DNA from: Deltaproteobacteria bacterium
GTDB lineage: Bacteria > Desulfobacterota > Binatia > UBA9968
Direction: 5' to 3'
NCBI GenBank assembly: GCA_023250495.1
Contig: JAHFAP010000061.1
Span: 8,606 to 13,642, forward strand
Length of the DNA stretch: 5,037 nucleotides
The notes below the pieces were generated by a model. It was given only the letters and a program-made list of their open reading frames with translations. It did not search any database and was not told the origin of the DNA. Within the stretch, counting starts at the first letter, position 1. Every line of letters starts with the position of its first letter. The position numbers and the translations under genes were made by a program. Positions 1 through 5,037 of this stretch are shown one piece after another.

Positions 1-11
1 GAAGGGTTGGG

Positions 12-75
12 AGCTTTTGATTCTTCAACCTTTGAACCCTTAAACCCTTGAACCCTTAAACCAGCTTTTGCATTC
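12..75. repeat. 8-bp period repeat bracketed by a short direct repeat
   Basis: Four tandem 8-bp units alternate TTGAACCC and TTAAACCC (32-62, the last unit one base short). The block is bracketed by AGCTTTTGATTC (12-23) and AGCTTTTGCATTC (63-75), which differ by one base insertion. In addition, AAGGGTT at 2-8 is complementary to the AACCCTT units, so short hairpins are possible. This is the whole non-coding sequence downstream of subunit I that is visible. No T-rich intrinsic terminator is clear. Confidence 0.7.
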
Positions 76-84
76 ATCTTGGAG

Positions 85-1839
85 CTAGTGCGCTCTGGCG
101 GCCGTGGCCTCGGTTCCTAACTGCCGATTCTGTGGCAGCCAGTCCTCCTTGACCTCGGGCGAGCTGTACTCATAGGGCCCGCGATAGACGACAGGTATGG
201 CGTCGTAGTTGCCATGAGGCGGCGGCGAGGGAGCGGTCCACTCGAGAGTATTGGCCTGCCAGGGATTTCTCTCCGCCTTCTTTCCGGTAATCAGGCTGCC
301 GATGAAATTGACGATGAACGGAAGCTGCGAGAGACCGAGGAGCAAGGCGCTCATCGTGATGAAGACATTGATCCCCTGCAGCGGCTGGAGAAAATCATAC
401 TGCGTCGGATTGTAGATCCGTCGCATGTGGCCGCCGACGCCGAGAATGTGCATCGGAAAAAAGGTCAGGTTGAAGAACGTGTAGGTCAGAACGAAGTGGG
501 TCTTTCCCAGCGCCTCGTTCATCGTGCGGCCGAACATCTTCGGGAACCAATAATAGATCGCTGCGAACAGAGCGAAGATGATGCCCGCCACCACGTAATG
601 GAAGTGGGCCACGATGTAGTAGGTGTCGTGAATGAAAATATCCACGGGCGTCGAAGCCATGAAGATCCCGCTCAGCCCGCCGATCAGAAAGTTGGAGACG
701 AAGCCCAGGGCGAAGAGCATGGGCGAGGTGAAGCGGATCGAGCCTCCCCACAAAGTCCCGAGCCAGTTGAAGGTCTTAATCGCGGAGGGAATCGCAATCA
801 CCATGGTGGACATCATGAAGGCGGTGCCGAGGAGCGGATTCATGCCGCTGATGAACATGTGATGGCCCCAGACGACCCAGGAGAGAAAGGCGATGGCGAT
901 CATGGAGAAGGCCATCGCGTGGTAACCAAAAATAGGTTTTCTCGAAAAGGTGGAGAGGATATCCGAGGTCACGCCCATGGCCGGCAGGACCAGGACATAA
1001 ACTTCCGGATGGCCGAAGAACCAGAAGAGGTGCTGCCAGAGCAGCGGCTCCCCTCCTCCCGCCGGGAGAAAGAAGCTCGTGCCGAACATGCGGTCAAACA
1101 GCAGCATGGCCAAGGCCGCGGTGAGGACCGGCAGCGCCAGCAAGAGCAGGATCGCCGTGATGAAGAGCGACCAGATGACCAGCGGCATGCGGAAGTAGGT
1201 CATGCCCGGCGCGCGCATGTTGACGATCGTGGTGATGTAGTTGATCGAACCCATAAGCGAGGAGATGCCGAGGAGGATCAAGCTGATGATCCAGAGATGC
1301 TGACCCCAGTTGACGCCGGTGAAAGCCGCTTGGGCGGAAAGCGGTGCGTAGGCTGTCCAGCCTGATGCGGCAGGACCGCCAGGGACAAAAAAGCTCGACA
1401 GCATCACCAGTCCGGACATCAGCCCCACCCAGAAGGAAAGCATGTTCAGCCTGGGGAAGGCCATGTCGCGCGTGCCGATCATCAGCGGGATGAGAAAATT
1501 GCCGAAACAGCCCACCATGATCGGCATCACGACGAAAAAGATCATGATGGTCGCGTGCATGGTAAAAAAGGCATTGTACGTCGGCGGCGGGAGGATGCCT
1601 CCGTACATGTAAGGCTCCGGAACCCAACTCATCAAAGGTATCTCCGTTTCAGGCCAGGCGAGCTGCCAGCGCATCATCATGGCCAGGAGACCGCCGATGA
1701 TCAGCATGAACAGGCCGAGAAACAGGAATTGCCGGCCGATCATTTTATGGTCCGTCGAAAAGACATAGGTGCGCCAGAAGCCCAGCTCCTCGTGGTGCGC
1801 CGGGACTGCGTGCGCTTGGGCTGTCACCGAGTCACTCAT
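85..1839 (-). CDS. ctaD: Cytochrome c oxidase subunit I (aa3-type, A1-like haem-copper oxidase)
   Basis: This is the catalytic, proton-pumping subunit of a terminal oxidase in the cytoplasmic membrane. The 584-residue protein has about twelve hydrophobic segments. Visible ligands are His95 and His414 (low-spin haem), His412 (haem a3), and His277, His326 and His327 (CuB). Tyr281 in HPEVY is the expected cross-linked tyrosine. D-channel residues Asn114, Asp125 and Asn132, the helix VI Glu279, and K-channel Lys355 are present, which places it in the A1 type. Two motifs differ from the textbook form: PTGIK reads PSAIK, and GMPRR reads GHMRR (470-474). The C-terminal tail (about 525-584) carries an NPW...TLEW...SPPPHGN segment, common in many bacterial homologues and making it longer than the roughly 530-residue core. 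The ATG start at 1839 has a good ribosome binding site. It is the second gene after subunit II, 97 bp downstream. coxA is an alternative symbol. Confidence 0.97.
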   Translation of the reverse strand: MSDSVTAQAHAVPAHHEELGFWRTYVFSTDHKMIGRQFLFLGLFMLIIGGLLAMMMRWQLAWPETEIPLMSWVPEPYMYGGILPPPTYNAFFTMHATIMIFFVVMPIMVGCFGNFLIPLMIGTRDMAFPRLNMLSFWVGLMSGLVMLSSFFVPGGPAASGWTAYAPLSAQAAFTGVNWGQHLWIISLILLGISSLMGSINYITTIVNMRAPGMTYFRMPLVIWSLFITAILLLLALPVLTAALAMLLFDRMFGTSFFLPAGGGEPLLWQHLFWFFGHPEVYVLVLPAMGVTSDILSTFSRKPIFGYHAMAFSMIAIAFLSWVVWGHHMFISGMNPLLGTAFMMSTMVIAIPSAIKTFNWLGTLWGGSIRFTSPMLFALGFVSNFLIGGLSGIFMASTPVDIFIHDTYYIVAHFHYVVAGIIFALFAAIYYWFPKMFGRTMNEALGKTHFVLTYTFFNLTFFPMHILGVGGHMRRIYNPTQYDFLQPLQGINVFITMSALLLGLSQLPFIVNFIGSLITGKKAERNPWQANTLEWTAPSPPPHGNYDAIPVVYRGPYEYSSPEVKEDWLPQNRQLGTEATAARAH

Positions 1840-1842
1840 CTT

Positions 1843-1850
1843 TCACCTCT
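1843..1850 (-). promoter_or_regulatory. Ribosome binding site of subunit I
   Basis: On the minus strand this reads AGAGGTGA, a strong match to the anti-Shine-Dalgarno complement, and ends three bases before the ATG at 1839. It fixes the start of the subunit I gene. It also shows that this gene has its own translation signal rather than depending on coupling to subunit II. Confidence 0.75.
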
Positions 1851-1865
1851 TTTGAATAGTCATCA

Positions 1866-1937
1866 GGCTTCAGCTCTCAGCTTTTAGCTTTTAGCTAATT
1901 TCTCCGACTGACTGCTGAGGGCTGATCGCTGAAAGCT
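1866..1937. repeat. Inverted heptad simple repeat between the oxidase genes
   Basis: The left half is a run of 7-bp units beginning GCT: GGCTTCA, GCTCTCA, GCTTTTA, GCTTTTA, GCTAATT (1866-1900). The right half is GCTGAGG, GCTGATC, GCTGAAA (1914-1934) followed by GCT, whose last T is part of the subunit II stop codon. Read on opposite strands the halves share an NNTCAGC unit, so the whole forms an imperfect palindrome. In the intercistronic mRNA it could fold into a hairpin. Similar AGCTGAAAGCTGA-type repeats occur between genes in several environmental bacterial lineages (recollection, not searched). No function is claimed. Confidence 0.7.
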
Positions 1938-2596
1938 TATTTCTGGGGCCACGTCTCTTGCACCCACTTCGCGTACTCTTCCGGGCTGTGCACATAGAGC
2001 CAGCCGCGCATTCCTGAATGGCCGAAGCCGCACAGCTCGGCGCAGGGCAGCTCATATTTCCCCGGCTTGACCGCCTCGAACCATACCAGAATGTCCCGCC
2101 CCGGAACCGCGTCTTGCTTCAGCCGCAGGTTGGGGAGGAAGAAGCTGTGGATGACATCTCTTGCCTTGAGAATGACGTGCACGACTTTGTTGACCGGAAC
2201 ATGCAAATCGTTGTCGACCTGGAGATCGTCCTCCGTGCCAAACTTTCCGTCAGGACCAGGATAGACGATTTCCCAGTTGAACTGCTTGGCGGTCACTTGA
2301 ACCTGCACATCGGCCGGCGGCGCGTGCGCCTTGATTTTTCCCCAGGTGGAGACGCTCATAAACGACAAACTCACAAATACAATCGCGGGAATGACGGTCC
2401 AGGTAATCTCCAACGCCGTGTTCCCGTGCGTGTAGGTGGCGCGCCGCCCTTCACGGTGGCGGTAAAGAACAAGGAAAAGGACCATGAGAACCGTCACCAG
2501 AATGAAGGCGGCTCCCGTAATGTAGTAGATAATATAAAAGAGGCGGTCGATCTCTCCGCCAAAAGTCGAAACGTCTTCCGGCAGCCAGCTCATCAT
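1937..2596 (-). CDS. ctaC: Cytochrome c oxidase subunit II (CuA subunit)
   Basis: This subunit takes electrons from a cytochrome c-type donor through its binuclear CuA centre and passes them to subunit I. With the ATG at 2596 the protein has 219 residues. It has two transmembrane helices (about 20-45 and 63-84) and then a periplasmic cupredoxin domain. CuA ligands are complete: His150, then Cys185, Glu187, Cys189, His193 and Met196 in the CxExCxxxHxxM pattern. The DVIHSFF and RLKQDAVPGR motifs are intact. The electron-entry motif, normally QWYW, reads QFNW (Phe106, Trp108). An acidic GPDGKFGTEDD loop follows (about 114-124). No signal peptide, lipobox or fused cytochrome c domain is seen. Start choice: a TTG at 2605 is only three bases from AAGGA, while ATG at 2596 or 2593 is 12-15 bases away, so the start is uncertain by a few residues. 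It lies upstream of subunit I on the same strand. coxB is an alternative symbol. Confidence 0.95.
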   Translation of the reverse strand: MMSWLPEDVSTFGGEIDRLFYIIYYITGAAFILVTVLMVLFLVLYRHREGRRATYTHGNTALEITWTVIPAIVFVSLSFMSVSTWGKIKAHAPPADVQVQVTAKQFNWEIVYPGPDGKFGTEDDLQVDNDLHVPVNKVVHVILKARDVIHSFFLPNLRLKQDAVPGRDILVWFEAVKPGKYELPCAELCGFGHSGMRGWLYVHSPEEYAKWVQETWPQK

Positions 2597-2732
2597 GAGA
2601 ATCAAATTTCCTTTTCGATTTTACTTTTTCCGTTCTTGCTAACATAGCCATGAGCCCTTTGCAAGAGGAAAGCGGGCAGGTTTGCAAAAATCGCTTTCCG
2701 ATGGTAGCGATGGACTGTCTCTTGGAACGCAC
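2597..2732. promoter_or_regulatory. Divergent intergenic region, likely promoters for both gene sets
   Basis: This gap separates the minus-strand oxidase genes from the plus-strand CopD-like gene, so both transcripts must start in or near it. On the minus strand, TAAAAT (forward 2618-2623) is a fair -10 candidate, but the hexamer 17 bases further upstream (TATGTT) is a poor -35. AAGGA (forward 2609-2613) is the likely ribosome binding site of subunit II. On the plus strand, AGAGGAAAG (2664-2672) could serve a TTG start at 2682, and GGAA (2724-2727) a GTG start at 2733. No clear operator palindrome is visible. The exact promoters are not resolved. Confidence 0.4.
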
Positions 2733-3239
2733 GTGAATCTCTTAAGCATTTTGCAGAGCGTGAATCTCTGGCTGCACCTTATTTCTATGGCCGTTTGGGT
2801 GGGCGGAATGGCCTTCTTCCTCTTCGTATTCGGCCCTGCGGCCCACAGCCTCGCGCCGGCGGACGGCATTCGCGCGCTGAACCACGGACGTCAATCGTTC
2901 CAGACCCTGTCATGGATCGCGATCAATCTTTTATTCCTCACCGGAGTGCTGAACTTTCTCTTTCGCGCGGCGGCGAGCGGGCTTCACTTCGGCACTGCTT
3001 ACTACTCGATCCTGACCGTCAAGCTGCTGCTGTTTTTGGCGATGACTTTTCATTATTCCCTCCAGGCGTTTAAATATGCGCCGAGGATCGCTTCCCTCAC
3101 CGCGCAGACCGGCGACGGTATTGAGTCATGGCCGGAGCCTTTGCTCGCGGCCTGGAGGAAATGGTTCACGCTGTTGAAAATCAACACGACCCTTGGGGCC
3201 ATAGTGCTGTTTTTGGGTCTCGGTCTGAGCGGGAGATGA
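2733..3239 (+). CDS. CopD/DUF4149-like four-helix integral membrane protein
   Basis: This is a small hydrophobic protein, 168 residues from the GTG at 2733. It has about four transmembrane helices (roughly 11-35, 56-77, 90-111, 147-165). The first helix carries LHLISMAVWVGG, a pattern typical of CopD-type and DUF4149 proteins (His15, Trp22, GlyGly). Further conserved-looking polar residues within helices are Asn64, Lys97, His107 and the KIN motif (149-151). Such proteins are annotated as copper-resistance D-like, but few have a proven role; copper or haem handling is inferred only from the family name and the adjacent oxidase. HemJ-like proteins have a similar fold pattern and are an alternative. 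Start choice: the GTG at 2733 has GGAA five bases upstream. A TTG at 2682 would add 17 mostly hydrophilic residues, and a GTG at 2760 would give 159 residues. The next gene begins within two bases of its stop. Confidence 0.75.
   Translation: MNLLSILQSVNLWLHLISMAVWVGGMAFFLFVFGPAAHSLAPADGIRALNHGRQSFQTLSWIAINLLFLTGVLNFLFRAAASGLHFGTAYYSILTVKLLLFLAMTFHYSLQAFKYAPRIASLTAQTGDGIESWPEPLLAAWRKWFTLLKINTTLGAIVLFLGLGLSGR
3231..3235 (+). promoter_or_regulatory. Ribosome binding site deciding the GGT-like start
   Basis: GGGAG lies in the last codons of the CopD-like gene. It is six bases before the ATG at 3242 but directly abuts the ATG at 3236, which overlaps the stop codon as ATGA. Spacing favours 3242. 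Either choice implies translational coupling of the two genes. Confidence 0.55.
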
Positions 3240-3241
3240 AA

Positions 3242-4828
3242 ATGGGAAATTGGTTCACGGCCGGGCGCTCGATGCCGGTAGGGCTTCATGGCATGGTGGT
3301 CTCCTCTCAGCCTCTGGCCACACAGGCGGGGATCGAGATCCTCAAGCGAGGCGGCAACGCCATCGACGCGACCGTGGCCATGGCCGCGGTGCTGAACGTG
3401 GTCGAGCCGATGTCCACGGGCATCGGCGGCGACGCCTTCGTTCTCGTTTACCTGAAAAAAACGGGAGAGATCAGGGCGCTCAACGCCAGCGGCCGCGCGC
3501 CCTACGCCGCCACGCTGGATTATTTCAGGGACAAAAACATCGCCGCGATTCCAGACACCGGTATGCTCCCAGTGACCGTGCCCGGAGCGCTGGACGGCTG
3601 GGCGGTCGTGACGGAGCGCCACGGCACGATGAGCTTGAGAGAGCTGCTGCAGCCGGCGATCTGCTACGCGGAAGAGGGATTTCCCGTGGCCGAGAAGGCC
3701 GCGCACGAATGGGCCAAATCCACCGCCAAGCTCTCCGCTCATCCCAACTCCGCGGCAAACTATCTGACCAACGGACGCGCGCCGAACGCGGGAGAAAAAT
3801 TCCGGCAGAAGAATCTCGCCGCAAGCTTAAGAAAGATCGCCGACGGGGGAAAGGAAGTCTTTTACGGTGGTGAGCTGGCCGAAGAGATCGTCAGATTCTC
3901 GCAGAAAAATGGCGGCCTGTTGTCGCTGAAAGACTTCAAAGACCACACCTCCACCTGGGTTGACCCGATCAAGACTTCCTATCGAGGACACGAAGTCTAC
4001 GAGCTGCCGCCCAACACCCAGGGGATCACGGTGCTGCAGATGCTCAATATGTTGCAGCCGTTCGACGTTGTGTCTCTCGGCTACAACACCACAGCCTACG
4101 TTCACCTGCTGATCGAAATCAAAAAGCTCGCCTTCGCCGATCGCGATCAATACCTCGCCGATCCTGAATTCACCCGAGTGCCGGTCGAAAGACTCATCAG
4201 CAAATCTTACGCCGCTGAAAGAGTTAAGCGGATCGACCCCAACCGCGCCGGCGAATACCCGGCCGGACTCGGCGCTCTATCGGGCGACACGCAGATCTTC
4301 TGCGCAGTGGACGGAGAAGGCAACGCGGTCTCTTTCATCAACAGCCTCTTCGAGGGCTTCGGCTGCGGTCTGGTCGGCGGGAATACCGGGATCATGCTGC
4401 AGAATCGCGGCAAGCTCTTCTCCCTCGATCCCGCCGATCCCAACTGCGTCGCGCCTCACAAACGCTCCAGCCACACCATCATGCCTGCGATGGTGTTCAA
4501 AGAGCAGAAGCCCTTTTTGATCTTCGGCGTCACCGGCGCTCACATGCAGCCCCAAGGGCAGGTGCAGGTGCTGGCAAACCTGATCGACTTCGGCATGACC
4601 CTCCAGCAGGCGCTGGACGCGCCGCGTGTAAACCACCTCGAAGGACTCGAGGTCGCGCTTGAAGCTGGCATCGCGCCGGACGTGCGCGAGGAGCTAAGAC
4701 AAAAAGGCCACAGAGTTCTCGATGAGGCCAACTTCGGCGGCGGTCAGGCGATCATGATTCATCCGGAATACGGCACGCTGATCGGCGGCTCCGACCCGCG
4801 CAAGGACGGCTGCGCGATGGGATACTGA
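3242..4828 (+). CDS. Gamma-glutamyltransferase-family proenzyme (YwrD-like glutathione hydrolase type)
   Basis: This is an N-terminal-nucleophile hydrolase of the GGT family, which cleaves or transfers gamma-glutamyl groups from glutathione and related amides after self-cleavage into two subunits. From the ATG at 3242 it has 528 residues. Visible are the N-terminal GGNAIDA...GIGGDAF block (about 37-66) and the LNASGRAP motif with Arg85, the likely gamma-glutamyl carboxylate binder. The probable nucleophile is Thr350 (codon 4289-4291) in SGDTQIF, followed by GNAVSF and GFGCG. NRGKLFSLDP lies near 388-397 and HTIMPAM...GVTGAHMQPQGQVQV near 411-442. Self-cleavage before Thr350 would give subunits of about 349 and 179 residues, close to the family norm. 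The usual TTH after the cleavage site reads TQI, and GSPGG reads GVTGAHMQPQG, as I recall for YwrD-like members. No signal peptide is seen, so it is probably cytoplasmic. The reading frame continues upstream to 3128, but that part overlaps the CopD-like gene and is unlikely to be used. Related acylases are an alternative function. Confidence 0.9.
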   Translation: MGNWFTAGRSMPVGLHGMVVSSQPLATQAGIEILKRGGNAIDATVAMAAVLNVVEPMSTGIGGDAFVLVYLKKTGEIRALNASGRAPYAATLDYFRDKNIAAIPDTGMLPVTVPGALDGWAVVTERHGTMSLRELLQPAICYAEEGFPVAEKAAHEWAKSTAKLSAHPNSAANYLTNGRAPNAGEKFRQKNLAASLRKIADGGKEVFYGGELAEEIVRFSQKNGGLLSLKDFKDHTSTWVDPIKTSYRGHEVYELPPNTQGITVLQMLNMLQPFDVVSLGYNTTAYVHLLIEIKKLAFADRDQYLADPEFTRVPVERLISKSYAAERVKRIDPNRAGEYPAGLGALSGDTQIFCAVDGEGNAVSFINSLFEGFGCGLVGGNTGIMLQNRGKLFSLDPADPNCVAPHKRSSHTIMPAMVFKEQKPFLIFGVTGAHMQPQGQVQVLANLIDFGMTLQQALDAPRVNHLEGLEVALEAGIAPDVREELRQKGHRVLDEANFGGGQAIMIHPEYGTLIGGSDPRKDGCAMGY

Positions 4829-4829
4829 A

Positions 4830-4848
4830 GAGTTTTGAGTTTTGAATT
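4830..4848. repeat. Short TTTTGAG simple repeat after the GGT-like gene
   Basis: GAGTTTTGAGTTTTGAATT directly follows the stop codon of the GGT-like gene. It is 2.5 copies of a 7-bp unit, with a GAATTC palindrome at its end. It resembles other low-complexity intergenic runs in this window and has no evident coding or terminator role. Confidence 0.5.
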
Positions 4849-4900
4849 CCGGGTTAAATCGAAACGCAACAGATTGTTGAAATGCCCTCTTAGTCGTCTT

Positions 4901-4975
4901 GTCATTCTGAGCAACGCGAAGAATCTCCAGGAGAAATTTAGCGATTCTTCGTCGCCTCAGGCTCCTCAGAATGAC
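4901..4975. repeat. Imperfect palindromic intergenic repeat (REP/MITE-like)
   Basis: The outer arms are exact 11-bp inverted repeats: GTCATTCTGAG (4901-4911) and CTCAGAATGAC (4965-4975). An inner exact 8-bp pair, GAAGAATC (4918-4925) and GATTCTTC (4943-4950), encloses a 17-base loop. The right inner segment is longer than the left, leaving a bulge. The sequence closely resembles the GTCATTCTGAG...GAAGAATC repeats dispersed in many environmental bacterial genomes (recollection, not searched). It contains no open reading frame of its own and no flanking target-site duplication that I can see. It could form a cruciform or an mRNA hairpin at the end of the GGT-like transcript. Confidence 0.75.
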
Positions 4976-5001
4976 CACATGGGCTTTTTTAAACGGGCTG
5001 C

Positions 5002-5037
5002 TTAAAACTGCTCGGGCGAAATCTGTTCGACCGCGCT
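5002..5037 (-). CDS. Possible C-terminal end of a minus-strand gene, cut by the window edge
   Basis: Reading leftward from the right edge, the minus strand is open for eleven codons (SAVEQISPEQF) and then meets TAA at 5004-5002. Base composition rises to GC-rich here compared with the AT-richer repeat region beside it, which fits coding sequence. Eleven codons are too few to identify a family, and a chance open frame is quite possible. If real, it would converge on the GGT-like gene with the palindrome between them. Confidence 0.25.
   Translation of the reverse strand, partial: SAVEQISPEQF

Noticed and set aside
1..77. A minus-strand open frame starting at the ATG at 77 and running off the left edge, possibly subunit III
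   Set aside because: It translates through the tandem 8-mer repeat, lacks a good ribosome binding site, and its residues do not resemble the start of subunit III.
214..1365. A 383-codon open frame on the plus strand opposite the subunit I gene
   Set aside because: It is exactly antisense to a strongly conserved oxidase gene. Its product would be rich in Arg, Glu, Asp and His with no recognisable domain, as expected from the reverse complement of GC-rich coding sequence.
2018..2647. A 209-codon plus-strand open frame opposite subunit II
   Set aside because: It is antisense to a gene with a complete CuA site, and no domain is recognisable in it.
3128..3241. Longer N-terminus for the GGT-like protein starting at 3128
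   Set aside because: It would overlap the CopD-like gene by over 100 bases, has no family similarity in the added residues, and the GGGAG site points to the ATG at 3242.
3053..3742. A 229-codon minus-strand open frame overlapping the CopD-like and GGT-like genes
   Set aside because: It is antisense to two well-supported genes, and its composition is that of a shadow frame with no recognisable motif.
4901..4975. The palindrome as a rho-independent terminator
   Set aside because: The stem is interrupted by a large bulge and no T-run directly follows either outer arm. A dispersed repeat explains it better, although some transcript-end role cannot be excluded.
4694..4978. A 94-codon minus-strand open frame across the end of the GGT-like gene
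   Set aside because: It reads through the palindrome and the conserved C-terminus of the GGT-like enzyme in antisense, with no recognisable motif.

Overview
The window looks like an ordinary chromosomal segment from an aerobic bacterium, moderately GC-rich by eye. It has two divergent gene sets separated by a short regulatory gap. On the minus strand lies a two-gene block for an aa3-type (A1-like) haem-copper oxidase: subunit II (coxB/ctaC, about 2596 to 1937) followed by subunit I (coxA/ctaD, 1839 to 85). On the plus strand lie a small four-helix membrane protein of CopD/DUF4149 type (about 2733 to 3239) and, directly behind it, a gamma-glutamyltransferase-family proenzyme of YwrD-like type (about 3242 to 4828).

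Region by region: 1-84 is non-coding sequence downstream of subunit I. It carries an 8-bp period repeat bracketed by a 12-13 bp direct repeat. 1840-1936, between the oxidase genes, is filled with a heptad repeat whose halves are inverted, plus the ribosome binding site of subunit I. 2597-2732 is the divergent promoter region. 4829-5037 is the tail of the window. It holds a short TTTTGAG repeat, a roughly 75-bp imperfect palindrome (GTCATTCTGAG ... CTCAGAATGAC), and possibly the last codons of a minus-strand gene that enters from beyond the right edge.

How the genes work together: subunits I and II form the catalytic core of a terminal oxidase. CuA in subunit II takes electrons from cytochrome c and passes them to haem a and then to the haem a3/CuB site in subunit I, where O2 is reduced and protons are pumped. 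Subunit III and the assembly factors are not in view and may lie beyond the left edge. CopD-like membrane proteins are sometimes found near oxidase or copper genes, so a link to copper or haem handling is possible but unproven. The GGT-like enzyme is probably cytoplasmic, because no signal peptide is seen, and is translated with the CopD-like gene. Its substrate is unknown.

Taxonomy can only be guessed. The GHMRR/NPTQY subunit I subtype, the QFNW subunit II subtype and the intergenic simple repeats recall genomes of deltaproteobacterial, NC10/Rokubacteria, Acidobacteria or similar soil and sediment lineages. This is from memory and has low confidence. I found no mobile element genes, CRISPR, tRNA or rRNA, and nothing that I would call a new defence or metabolic system. 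The points most worth a second look are the replaced electron-entry tryptophan in subunit II, the CopD-like/GGT coupling, and the four different intergenic repeat types that occupy nearly every non-coding gap.
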